Below, piece by piece: positions 36,224-47,857 of a DNA stretch of 64,000 bases; position 1 is the first letter of the stretch; every line of letters starts with the position of its first letter. Origin of the DNA: Diphasiastrum complanatum (taxonomy: Eukaryota > Streptophyta > Lycopodiopsida > Lycopodiales > Lycopodiaceae). The stretch covers positions 46,326,510 to 46,390,509 of the forward strand of contig CM055095.1 in assembly GCA_029204225.1 (NCBI GenBank). The letters are read 5' to 3'. The translations under genes were made by a program, and so were the position numbers. The notes beneath the pieces are model-generated. The model was not told where the DNA came from. It did not search any database and was given only the letters and a program-made list of their open reading frames with translations.

Positions 36224-36230
36224 TTATATA
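36224..36230 (-). promoter_or_regulatory. TATA box of the kinase gene
   Basis: Minus-strand TATATAA lies ~30 bp before the (CT)n tract, correctly placed for a start near 36195. Confidence 0.55.
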
Positions 36231-39200
36231 GTCTGTTACTGCTAGATTTCATCCCCAACGTTCGATCAATGCCAGCTAATATCAACGACGAGCAAAATTA
36301 GTCCAAATGGCATACTTTCCACGTGGCAAACATCCAACTGGTAGGCTTCTAGCGTGCCGTAGAGATAACCTGGGCCCGCCCCTGGGGCATATCTGTGGGG
36401 CTATATTTGAAAGGTCAAATGTTCGACGGAAAACAAAGAATTTTTTCCAGAGGAAAATTAAAATGATTAAAATTTAGTTAAGAAAATGTTTTTTTTCTTT
36501 AAAAAGGAAAAAAGAAAAAAGCGTGGAATTAAATGCGCAGGTTCGAGGAAAGCCAGGTCCACGTTTCAGCCTCCCATCAGGGCATCGTGGCAGGCAGTAG
36601 CAGGCCCCAGCATTGCATTCTGACAGGCACTTCGCCCCTCAAAATGACACGCTCAACCACCAACAACCCTCACTAGAAGTGCCAGTGCCCTCATTCACTT
36701 TACCCCTACTCACACTTCAGACATGGTTTTGCACTTCAGAATGCCGTTGACAGGCGCTACCGAGTCAAATTTCAGGCTTATGGAAGTTGCAAGTAGATGC
36801 GAAGGGTGGCGACAAATATTTCCAATTTTGAAGTTCCGCGAACGCGCTTCCATTGGCAAGTGGCAAGGGCCTCCATCCCAATGCCCCTAGAGAGGAGGGC
36901 AGCCCCACCACTTTCCCTTTCAATGAGGTCAACCATAGTTTAAGGACATGTCTTTAAATTATGTGATGTCTTGAAGTGAGGGGAATGGGGTCACTCTTTG
37001 CCGAGTGGGCGCCACCCACATCAACAAGACACGCTTTCCCTGCATAATGCCACGATGCAAGAATTTTTTTGCAATCCAATTTTTACGTGTTTTTCGAAAA
37101 TTGGGACTTCGAGTAGAATGCTGCATGTGGATATTCGATGACTCGGAAGGTGCATGTGTTGTGTGGTAGAGTCATTCATTGCTTGTCCATCAAACACGAT
37201 ATGTTGGAAGCTTCGATGCCTATCTCTCATTGAATGTTCAAAAGAGAGTTTTAGTGGAAAGTTCAAGTTTTAGTGGAACGTTCAAATCCTTGGAAATCAC
37301 ATAAATTATTTTGTTTTCTAAGGTGGCTCCAACATACAAAGAAAAAACGAGCACTTAAGTTTACTATAAGTCACGTGGGGATAAGCTAGATGAGGAGGAC
37401 CTTTGTTTAATGCAGAGGTGGGACCTCCAACCCTAGCATAGACATTAGACAACATGGTAGGCGACCTTTAGATATACAAACTCTTGTTTTTGAAGGGAAT
37501 TGGTGCCCTCTTCTCTTCCTAGACCTTTAGATAAGCGTTCTCTTGTTCTTGGAGGGTTGGAATGTTGAGTAGTGATCTTCTCTCTTCCTTGTGTTTCCTA
37601 ATACGAACTCTAGAGTATGATGTGTGTCATGTGTACTTCGATGGGACAACTTAGGATTGGAATTTTATGGAGTTTGTGCCTAGTTGACAAGGCATAACAG
37701 CCATGCCCCATGACTTGGAAATAATAGCTCCATCCATCCATATGTCTGAGCTCTAGAATAATGAAAAAGCTGGTTGTCAAAAGTTTTTGAAGGATGATGC
37801 AAAAAATACGCTGTCTCATCTTCTTTTTGGGGGCAATCGTTGCATAAGACTCACATTAATGGATACTAGATGAATTTGTAAAAATATATAGAATGTACAT
37901 CAAGTAATTAGCAAGCCTAAACATGGAGCACAAGGCTCCTATTCATCAACAAAACAACGGCCAAGGTCTTAGCTTTTAGAAAACTTCCAACATGAGGAAA
38001 AAGACAACAAAAAAAAAGAACCTACAAAGTGGCATCATGTGGTGGAAGGGCCCTCTGTTGCGACCCATCCACCCTTCAAAACACCACTCAGAAGGGCCTC
38101 ACATCAACCCTCTCTTTTGTTAATGGCATAAAAGTTTGTCATCATGGATAACAATGCCTAAGGTCCCTTAGCTATAAATTTGTAAACCCTACTTTTATGA
38201 GCATAGATGTTGAGATTAGAAAAGCAAAACCCTAGTTATTTAAAACTTAATAAAGGAACAATGTCATGTGAAGTCAACCCAGGAGCTAATATTCCAATCA
38301 CAAAAAGGGGGGATGACTCCCCTTTTGGTGCCTTGAGCCGAGGAAGTTGAATATTCAAGTCTATTGTTCATTAAAGCTTCTAGCTTTTGTTTATTCTAGC
38401 TTCTCTAATTCACAAGGTGGAAAAAATATAGAATAATATTTATGTTATTTATGTGAAAATTCAAACTCCTAACATTTCACAAGAACAACATCATGATTGG
38501 AGAGAACACACAAGGCCAATGTAGCTAAAGCATCAAATTTGTCGTGCATGCTTTCTTCTAGCTCAAGTTTTTATTAGACTACTTATTTTAGAAGATTTTA
38601 TTGCTGGAGCTATATTTATTGGTGGAGAAGATGAATTTGGTGCCCTATAAATCCTCAAAGTTTGAAAAAAAAAAAACTAGAGGTTTTAATCTAGATAAGC
38701 AACCAATCTTCAATAATATTCCTTGGCATTTTCATTATTGATGAGGGTGCACTCGGACATAAGATATGTAGTATAAGTATCAAGGGATGTATACATGCAT
38801 AGGCAAATCAACATATTCTACACACCACCACTGTAGTGACAATGGTGGGCACCCACACATCTAAGTGTTGAAAGGTATACAACCATCTCAGGATGGTGGT
38901 ATACCACATCACCATAGATGGTTGTTGCATGTGAATGAGAAGTTAGTCATGGTGCAGAATTCACTCATCCTGCATAGGCATGCTTCTTTCTAGAAATGAT
39001 GAACATTAGACCTACATTTAGACTACATAGGTAAGGCCATGGTGAGGTCAATAGTGTACTTGTTTTAGTTTAATTTTGCAGAGACTAAATCTATTGCTTT
39101 TGAAATGTACGGTGGAAAACTTTAGGGCATTTGGAAGATTATAAAATTTGAGAGAAGGCAAGGTTTTTGGACTCAAATCTCCCTCTTGTCATTGTATCTA

Positions 39201-40340
39201 TTGAAATCAGTTGACCCATTCAAGCATGGAATGACAAGATAAAATAGTCAAGATAAAGCTTGTGGACTAGAGGCTTGATCTGCAAACCTCACTTTTGTAA
39301 AGCAAATACACAAGAATCACCCCATGCTAGCTAGCATGGAAGGATACCCAAAATTGTTGAGATAAGGTTAGTAAATTCAATTGTCCTTGTCATTTCTTGG
39401 TGCACTTTCCATGGTAGAATGGGTGGGTTCTTGACCGTGGCCTCTTTTATTCTAGTGATTGACTTTGGAAGAGGAGCAATTCCCTAGACATTGGCCATAT
39501 GAATATTCATATTTTAGTATTCAAATAATTATGCCACTAATGTCAACACAAATACTCATGCACATTATGATTCAAAATTGTTCAACCCAACAATGTCCAT
39601 GCCAATGTATCACAAAGTCATTAAATATGTCAACTCCCAATATAAATATGTAATAATCTGGAGGTGAAATTTTTTTATGATATTTTCTCTAAGTCCAAAT
39701 AGCAGTAACTTTATGGCAAAGACATTCAGTTGAGCCATAAATAATGGAGGTCCCTATAAAATCTTTTCCCTAATGTGAAGGATGGCAAAGAAGACCCCAT
39801 TTCTACGATTGAAGTTTTCTTATGGGCTTTTGTTGTGTCTCTAGTTATGGACCTAACCAAAATTTTGTCATGGGTTAGGGGAGCCCCAGTAATGGTAAAT
39901 TGAGTTCATGTGGATTGTACATTGATTTTCGTAATTGGTAATGGTTATACTTGATTTATTGGACCCTATGGGTATGAATCTACTTGACTAGTTTTGGTCA
40001 TTCTTGTAAAATTTGGTATGAATGGTGGTCTAAGGCCTCCACTTTGATGTAATATGTGTATCTTGTATATATTAGGGTCACTTGGCATGTGTTACCATTT
40101 TGGAAAGTCAATACATTTGTCACCTAGTGGGGGAATCAAGCCCCTATTTTGTACATGTACTTAGAGTAACATCATAATGAATTGGGCTGCATTAGTGATG
40201 TCATCAAAGAGAAAGAGCTTGTGAAAATTCTCTTAACCTGATTAAGAAGAGTTCACATGTGGGGGCTAGAGGTATAAAGCAAGGTAAGCTTTTTAAGCTT
40301 GTAGCAACTATCTCTTCCTTGGGTGAATCAATGAGCACTA
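36231..40340. other. upstream of the kinase gene; no other gene recognised
   Basis: Includes a G-box (CCACGTGGC near 36319) that could serve the kinase promoter. From about 37 kb onward the sequence is AT-rich with short unassignable frames. The last part, toward 40.3 kb, is probably degraded copia internal sequence leading into the domain at 40360. Confidence 0.45.
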
Positions 40341-40359
40341 GGGTATATCCTTTATAGAG

Positions 40360-40690
40360 ATGTGGCATAAGAGATTGGGTCATCCCAATCTCAAATGCAT
40401 GAAAACAATGCTCAAAAATTTGATTGTAAATGGGTTACCTCAAGGAATCCATTAGGTTGACAAAGCTTGTGAATCTTGCACTCTTTTCAAATCACACAAG
40501 CTCAAAATTTTAAGGTCGTCAAGAACATCAAAAGAGTGACTCCAACTAGTCCACTTGGATCACTCTAATAAGACCAGTAGCATCAGCAAATCAAAATGTT
40601 TATAACCTTTATGAGTGAATCTAGTAGATATTGTTGGGTATGTTTTCTCAAAAGCAAAACTCAAGTATTGGATTTTCAAACCTTACTAAC
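40360..40690 (+). pseudogene. copia gag-pre-integrase and integrase start
   Basis: WHKRLGHPNLKCM and CESCTLFKSHK form the His-His/Cys-Cys zinc site before the copia integrase core. After in-frame stops, FITFMSESSRYCWVCFLKSK shows the core region. Its integrase half is the start of the right inverted-repeat arm, so the repeat breakpoint falls inside an integrase gene. Confidence 0.82.
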
Positions 40691-41768
40691 ACATTCCATC
40701 CCCTATGAGTTTAGCTTCATTTCCATAAGGAATTTGCTTCAACAATGATATCACAATTGAAAAGTTTGGATCTTGTTAGGCCCTAGTCTTGGACCTTGAG
40801 TGACTATGAAGTCAATCAATTGCTAAAAGGCCAATCTACCATAAGCAATGATAGTGCTTGATATCATTAGCTTCTTATGGTCTTCCTTTGTTGGTCAGTC
40901 AAATTTAAATTCCTTCTCGAAGCCTCACACCTATAGTTTCATAAATGCAAATTCAAATCACTAGACAATCTACAGATTTCATAAATATAAAAAATTTTAA
41001 ATTGGTCAATCAAGCAATGCTAGTAACATGACACTAAACTTGTCGTCCTTTTTTTAGTGACAAGATCTTTGCCCAATTGCATGTCCTACCAATCCTCTAG
41101 AAACAAACCAAAGACTTGTTTAGTAATTTTGAGACTTGTGCAAGTCTCAATATTTATTCATTATTCTAAAACATCATAAATTTATGTAATATTGCATTAT
41201 TTTTCCCATTCGTATCCTCATCCACAACCAAAAAAAAAATGCATGCTTCATTGGTTAGTTATTGCAAGAAGAAAAGCTTTTTTTATGTATCTTTTAAAGT
41301 GTTAAATAGTCATCAAATTCATTATTTTAATTTCCTCAAACATAGGCAAGATCACAAAAATAGTGTATTAAATTGTTCATGAAGGTGTTTGATTAATCAA
41401 AGTTGAAGGAATAATATTGATTGTTGTCACATGCATGTACCATGCTAGAAATTTTATCTTACATCTTCAACTTGATCCATACATCATTATTAATAAATTG
41501 ACAAATTGTTGATTAAGTGATTGCATAACGAACATGAAGACAAAAAACAAAGATTCAACAATTTGAAATTGCTCCATTAAAGTTCATACTATAGTTTCAA
41601 TATGAAATAGGAGATTTGTTGCATCAATACAGCAAGTATATAAGTTTACAAAGCATGTTAAACATTACATTAAGTTGAAGGCAGTTTTGATGCCTATTTA
41701 GGATTTACATTTCTATTGACTCACTTGTCCTCAATTCTCCCTCTTTCTTCCCATTCTTGCAAAAAGGA

Positions 41769-42050
41769 ACTAGACACGATCTCTTGTTCGATTTTCACTA
41801 AAGTTAACTTTATTCATAACAAGATAAGTTTCCATTACAATTGATTGACTTCTAGTGTGAGAAAAGTATGCTTTTCTTACAAAGAATTTCAATATTTGTA
41901 TTCTACCAACATCAAATTCCTCATATATGGATTGAAAATTTGTGCCTTCCATTTTCTTGTGATGTAGCATATCATCAAAACTTGATCTCTTTGATGGAGG
42001 TGCATGTAGATAGAGTCTCATGGTATTGAGAAGGTGCTTGCAAAGGAGAT
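41769..42050 (-). pseudogene. unknown protein fragment, copy 3
   Basis: The clearest open copy (about 94 codons). It has SSFDDMLHHKKMEGTNF, YEEFDVGRIQILKF, VRKAYFSHTRSQSIVMETYL and NKVNFSENRTRD. It corresponds to copy 2 in the left arm. Family not recognised. Confidence 0.5.
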
Positions 42051-42899
42051 TCAAGTAGGCTTCATTGGAGTGTGTTGTTGATGTGTTTACAAAGTCATTT
42101 GGTAAAGTTTTTCTTTATTTCCAAGCGTAGTTTATCACTTGGAATCAATAAGAAGACATAAAAGTCTCAGTAGTAATTCATGATTCTAAAAATGTGCATG
42201 CTTCATTGGCTAGAATTGCAAGAGAAAAACTTTGACTACACACACAAAAAGTACTATTTTTTTTACATTTTATTCAATTATGCTACTAAGAGAAATAGCT
42301 GAAAATTGGATCCCTGAAGGTATCTTTGATGTCGTATTAAGCATCTATTGAATTTTGCCTTTATAGTTTCTCTAATATAACAAAAGATGTTGAACTTGGG
42401 TTCTTCTCAAATCACATATAACATGAAGTAACTACAATGGGTTGGCTTTTACATATACTCTTTAGAGTGCTAAATACTTATCAGATACATTATTTTTATT
42501 TTGTCAAACATATGCAAGATCACAACAACAGTGTATTAAATTGTTCATGAAGGTGTTTGATTAATCAAAGTCGAAAGAATAAATGTCACATGCATGTACC
42601 ATTCTAGAAATTTTACCTCACATATTCAACTTGATCCATACATCAATATTAATAAATTGATAAACTATAGATAAAGTGATTGCATAACAAACATGAAAAC
42701 AAAATATAGAAATTCAACAATTTGAAATTGCTTCATCAGAATTCATATCATAGTTTCAATATAAAATAGGAGAATTGTTGCATTGAAACATTAGGCATAT
42801 AAGTTTACAAGCATGTTGAACATTACATAGAGTTGAAGGCAATTTTGATGTCTATTCAACATTTACATTTCTATTGAATCTCTTGTCTTCAATCCCCTT

Positions 42900-43170
42900 T
42901 CTCTTTTCATTCTTGCAATAAGGAATTGGATATGATCTCTTGCTCGTTTTTCACTCAAGCTATAAGGTGGATTGCCATAACAATTGCTTCACCTCTAGTG
43001 AAAGGAAGCCATGTTTTTTTTACAAGGGCTTCCAATATTTGTATTTGATCAGCATAGAATTCCTCATCTTTGGATAGAAACTTTGTACCTTCCATTTTCT
43101 TGCAATGTAGCACATCATCAAACATTGATTTTTCTAATGGAGTTGCAAGTACATTATGTGAAATAGGCAA
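42900..43170 (-). pseudogene. unknown protein fragment, copy 4
   Basis: An open frame of 71 codons at 42955-43170 has KSMFDDVLHCKKMEGTKF, ADQIQILEALVKKTWLP and GEAIVMAIHL. It corresponds to copy 1 in the left arm. Confidence 0.5.
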
Positions 43171-43948
43171 AATCTAGCTTGATTCCAATATCATGTACAT
43201 AGTGAAATCTCACATGTGTGGAGCATATTCCCACGTGTGGAGGGTAGCCATAATCTTTTTAGTTCATTTATGAAGAGTTTGAATAGTCAATAGGCCTTAA
43301 TCTTGAGTTTGGGGTGGGTACTTTGACTTTTCTACCCCATGAAGGTAATCAGGCCAATTTTGGTGTGTGATGTAGCTCGAGGTAGGTTAGGATTCTTACA
43401 CATGGCATGACAGTAGAGGGCTAGTGACACTTTCCTATGTGTTGTCATTAAGTCATGTAAACAATCAAAAGTGAAAGATCCATGAAATTGGTCCAATCAT
43501 AATCAAGGGTCCTTATGTCACTAAACCAATCAAATTAGGATGAGATATGCAAGGGGTCCAATCAAAATTATGTTGACTACACCTCTTTGACCCCGGATTT
43601 CTACTTGAGAGAGGGAGAGAGTGTTTCTACACTTAGTTTTTTGGAGAGATTGTGGGATCTTGCTAACTGCACTTTAGTTGCTTTCTCTCTCTACTTGAGA
43701 GCTCATGCATGTATTATCTCTCTACCCGAGAGCAAGCCTTTTCTATACTTAGTTTTTTTTGTCATGAGTTTCCTTTACATGTGAATGTACTTTGGTGAAT
43801 GGTTTATGCATGTTCTATGTGCTCTTGCCTCAAAATTTTCAAGATAGATTGTAGAATCAATCAAGTGCAAGATCTTTGTGCAATCACACACATCTTTGGA
43901 GATCATTCACACACTTTGAGGTGTCCTCACACGTGTGAAAACTTGACA
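43157..43948 (+). repeat. copia D-family LTR (right arm)
   Basis: A 792-bp LTR running from TGTGAAATAGGC to ...CTTGACA and followed at once by PBS TGGTATTAGAGCC (43949-43961). The LTR starts, ends and post-PBS leader (GCCTACCTAAG) resemble those of the element at 57818-62678, so the two families are related. Confidence 0.87.
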
Positions 43949-43961
43949 TGGTATTAGAGCC
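43949..43961 (+). other. primer-binding site, initiator tRNA-Met type
   Basis: TGGTATTAGAGCC directly abuts the LTR. It has the same single change as the copy in the left arm. Confidence 0.85.
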
Positions 43962-44289
43962 TACCTAAGATAATCATGCATACTGATGAAAAGTTTGGCT
44001 TAAAATGTTGATATAGTTGCATCTCTATGGCTATCAAGGGAATTTATGGGTCAAAATGGATCAAAAACACATTGGATTGATCCATGTTGTGTACTGTATA
44101 GACTGTACTTCTCAGGCACGCGTGAGATCACCAAAATTTGAATGGTTGGTTTTTCTCCAAGGTAGATCCAAATTGAGTGCTTGATAGCTTGTCAGGAAAG
44201 CTAGTGAAGTGCAGTTTTTAGTGCAATTGATTACATGTCAATTGGATGTGTCTTGATGAAGTTATAGGATTTAAAAGTGAGGTGCATAG

Positions 44290-44294
44290 GGCAC
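44290..44294. other. target-site duplication GGCAC (left)
   Basis: The same five bases follow the right LTR at 49092-49096, as expected of integrase-made LTR retrotransposon insertions. Confidence 0.88.
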
Positions 44295-45519
44295 TGTTGT
44301 AAAGCTACCTTTACAAGCTTTACTTCCGGCGCCACTGGCGCCAGCATTGTTCCCGGTGCCACTAGCGCCAGCAGCAGTGCCCTTGCTGCTCTCGGCACCG
44401 GCGCCGCTCCCGACACCACTGTGACCAGAATCCAGCCGGCGCCAAGTTCCTATGGCTGAAAATCTTTGATCGGTTCTAGCAAAGTCCAGAGAGCTCAGAT
44501 CGATGTGCAATCACCTCACACGATCTAGGCATGATTAAAGGAAGTCCGGGGATCAATAAAATCTAGAGAGAGAAAATAACTTTCTAGAGAGAGAAAAGTG
44601 CTTTACCAGCCTAGGTAGAGTGCTTGTTATGAGGGGGGGTGCCGAATCCCACTAATACTATAGGGGAGTGCGGGTTGCGACTCAGGGCGAGCTCCAACCA
44701 AGTCTCAGCCTCCCTTGCTGGAATGTTGTCCTGGCACTCGCCTTGGCATGCCAGCTCCCCAGAGACTAGGGTCGGTCACACACTTGAAATGTAACCTTCT
44801 CAGATTTATCAATAAAGTGGGATTTTCCTCAAACTGACTCTGATTACCTTCTGGGTTTCAATGTTCGGTAAAAGCGCCAGTTGTAAGGCCGCTTCAAAAT
44901 TTTTAAGTTGGCACATAGTTGAGGGTCGTATCCCGAGATGCCAGCGGTATGCCGTCGGGACCATTCGGTCTGTGGCATCAGCGGTATGTTGTCAGGACCA
45001 TTTGGTCCAGGAACTGGTTGTCTCCATATCTGTCGTGGCTTGTGGTTCTGAGTGTTCCTTGCATGAACGTGAATGGGTTAAGCTCTTGGGGAATGGGGTC
45101 TAACCTGTCGGCTGAGTTGGATGGCTTGCTTGGGTGGAAGTTACCTGTTTATGGCTGTCCAGTCTGGCGTGGCGCCAGGTTGGCTTCCAGCGTGACGAAG
45201 CTTTCAGTTGGTTAAGTCTGATGTAAGTCAGACCGCTTGCTTGGAATGGATGTTACTCGTTTGTAACAAAGCTTCGAGTTGGTTAAGTTTGATGTATGTC
45301 AGGCAGCTTGCTTGGAGGGAAGTCACCCAAATCGGGACCCCCGATCTGGCATGGTGCCAGGTTGGATCTCAATGTTGGTTTTCGGAACTTCAAGTTGGTT
45401 AAGTCTGATCATTGTTGGCGAGTTGGCTACTTGTATGTCAAGTGGGTTTGGATGGCAAGAGTTGAAGGCTGGGAAGCTAAGTCGTGGTTCCCGGCTCCCT
45501 TTGGGATGCCTGTGCTACA
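44295..45519 (+). repeat. 5' LTR, 1,225 bp
   Basis: Starts TGTTGTAAAGCTACC and ends GTGCTACA. A cluster of GGCGCC/GGYGCC palindromes lies near the start and AATAAA at 44811-44816. Internal repeats include a ~37-bp CAGCGGTATG...GGGACCATT duplication near 44940-45010 and three GTTGGTTAAGT motifs near 45205, 45275 and 45390. Confidence 0.93.
44811..44816 (+). promoter_or_regulatory. LTR polyadenylation signal
   Basis: AATAAA in the middle of the LTR, conserved in the 3' LTR at 48386-48391. It suggests that R ends shortly after. Confidence 0.6.
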
Positions 45520-45521
45520 TG

Positions 45522-45534
45522 TGGTAGCAGAGCC
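45522..45534 (+). other. primer-binding site
   Basis: TGGTAGCAGAGCC, two bases after the LTR. One mismatch to the usual initiator tRNA-Met site TGGTATCAGAGC. Confidence 0.8.
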
Positions 45535-45600
45535 GACTGGCCGGTCAGCTATGCGGATCTCACGAAAATGGCCATTATTTGGGGTTCATTAAGACAACTG

Positions 45601-46000
45601 TTGTGCAAGGTGCTGCCCACAGTGTAAGCACAGGTGCGTCCACGGTCGGGGTGGTCGGCAGAACGGGGGACTTGATGAGTCAAGGTGTTGCCCTTGAGGT
45701 GTAAGCACGGTCAGTTCTCGCGGTTCGGGCCTGGCGCTATCTACACGTAGGACAGATGAGGCAGTGTGCTGCCATTAGGTTGGTGTAAGCACAGTTTGTG
45801 CCTTGTGGGGTGCGGGGTGACATATTCGAACTGTACGGGTTAACCATTGATACAGAGATGCTGCTCGAATTCGAGTGTAAAGCACGGGTGGTTAGCTGCC
45901 GGTGCGGGATAGCTGCCGATCGTTTAGCTATAAGGGTTATCGACCAAAAAGTGGTGGGGTGTGACTGAGGCAATGTGCTGCTTAATGGTGAAAGCACGGA
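45601..46000 (+). repeat. five hairpin-forming leader repeats
   Basis: A GTGCTGC...TGTAAGCAC motif recurs with pairable ends: 45610-45631, 45685-45708 (GTGTT with AGCAC, keeping pairing by a U-G pair), 45765-45793, 45859-45884 (TGCT with AGCA around a CTCGAATTCGAG palindrome) and 45975-45997. Sequence between them differs, so stem ends are conserved more than spacers. Confidence 0.7.
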
Positions 46001-47843
46001 TAGTTGGAGGGGTGTCCTATGTGGGCTGATTCTGTGATCGATTTGTATGGGCGCGGCCAGGCAAAGGTCCGTTGGCAGGACCATCTCAAAGGGGGACCTT
46101 GTCTTTGTTACTTGTTAGTAAACCTGCCTGAGTGTCTTACTTGTATGTATTCGTGGTGAGTCTTAGTACTCGTGCTTTGTCTGGTTTGCATGATTGCTTG
46201 TGATACAAGGAGCTGATGGCTCGAGAAGGAACCTTTCTTTTGAAGGCTGATACCATCAAACAAAGAGGACTCCATAATCTGTGGGGCAGAATTGCAGTTC
46301 AAGTAGTCGCACGTGAATGGCAACAAAATGACTCAATGTTTGCAAAGGATGGATGGCTAGCCTGTTTCTTGGGTTAGTTTCATTTGCGACAACGCCCACC
46401 AAACGCAAGCAAGAAGTCAAAAGTTGGAAAGGGCAATTTCAGGGGAGATCTTCTATGGAGCAGTTGGTCTTCATTTTGGGACGGCCACCTTCGGAACTGA
46501 AACTCACTGAGCATGGGTGATATCCAGTATCAGTTGGGTTTTTCCTCAAAGGGGAAAGACTAGGATCCTCTTCAGAGATTGGCAACAAGTTAGATCGAGC
46601 CATAATCCTAGAAAATGGGAAGCAAAGTGTTGGAAAGGCTTTTTGTCCGAAAAACTCTACTCTAAGTCCGATCAGCTGATTTTATATGTGGAGGGGAACT
46701 ATCACACACACCTCTCTCTTGGGGAAAATCTTGAATGAAAGTTGATCAAAACGGGGGCAAATTCAAGGTGACCTAGCCATACTCACACGAGGACACTGGC
46801 GAACTTTGGACCTAATAAGTTGACAAGTTTTTGTTGTGGAAAGGAAAGCTTGTTATAGGCTTTCTGTGGACCAGCAATGATGAGGAAACATATGAGTACG
46901 TTGGCTTGTGTACGTGTAAGGCAGCTGATCAATGAAGGAACTGTGAAAGTTGAGTCTTGCATGAGAGACTTGGTATTTCAAACGGACGCTAAGGGACAGT
47001 TCATGTTGAGATCGGACTAGTGCAAACTCTGGGTGCATGTGTCTGATTCAAAGAGAGCTACTTGAAGCCAAGCTCGATGTACACTTCTTGTTTTGACTGT
47101 GAGGCAACTGACCAGTGATGGAATTGTGAAAGTCAAGTTTTGTGCGACGGACATGGTGCTTCAAACAAATGCGAAGAGATAGTTCGTATGCGGATCAAAC
47201 TGGTGCGACTCTTTGGCTCTCCACGAGGTCAATGGTTACATTTGGGCTGATTGAAAGAGCTATTTCAAGCTAAGTGAGAGGTGCATTGTGGAGTACTCAA
47301 TCTTTGCCTATCTTAAAGTGCCAAGAAGGAAATGTATCAAGCTTAGGCTGGGACAAGGAGAGAAATTAAGGTGCAGAAGCAACAAGGCACGGAGTGGACC
47401 ATAAAGTGGGCAATCAAACGATATATCCTTTGGCTCAGGGAGCCTTGATATCTGTGCGAAACTGATCAAATCTGGAGCTCAAGGAGCTCAACACAAAGTG
47501 CATCAAGGACAAATCAGGAGCTCAAAGGAGTTCCAAAGTCGAAAGTCAGAAGCGATAGGGGCGAACATTTCAAAGAAAGGCCTCTGTCACCAGTTAATAA
47601 GGTTCTTGGGTTTTACGAAAGCGATATAAAATCTACGCTTTTCCCAGACAAAGAGATATATTCAAGTTATGTAATTTTTCAGTACAAAGAGCTAAGCCTC
47701 CGACTTTTGGTGTGCCAGCTTCAATTTTAATAAAAAGTGGCCAGTAAATTGATTACTGTGCCAAGTAGCTTAAATGTATATTTATTTTAATTGGGAGACA
47801 CCTTTACTTTAATTTGACATCTGATGAGGACATCAGATTTTAT
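46001..47843 (+). other. non-coding internal region of the element
   Basis: Mixed-composition sequence with only short frames (up to 73 codons) that lack recognisable domains. A CTGTGAGGCAACTGACC/GTAAGGCAGCTGATC-type duplication near 46915-47300 suggests old internal repeats. Confidence 0.6.
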
Positions 47844-47857
47844 AAAAGTGGGGTGGA
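47844..47857 (+). other. polypurine tract
   Basis: AAAAGTGGGGTGGA sits immediately before the 3' LTR. Confidence 0.75.

Larger units (their letters stand above)
40545..44214. repeat. right arm of the ~3.7-kb inverted repeat
   Basis: Reverse-complementary to 27840-31618. It runs from ACTAGTCCACTTGGATC in the integrase fragment to the end of GCTAGTGAAGTGCAG. Both arms contain LTR, PBS, leader and the duplicated unknown coding fragment in mirrored order, 8,926 bp apart. Confidence 0.92.

Noticed and set aside
44861-45103. 80-codon frame present in both LTRs (also 48436-48678)
   Set aside because: LTRs are identical at insertion, so a shared short frame is expected. There is no domain and no Kozak or codon evidence.
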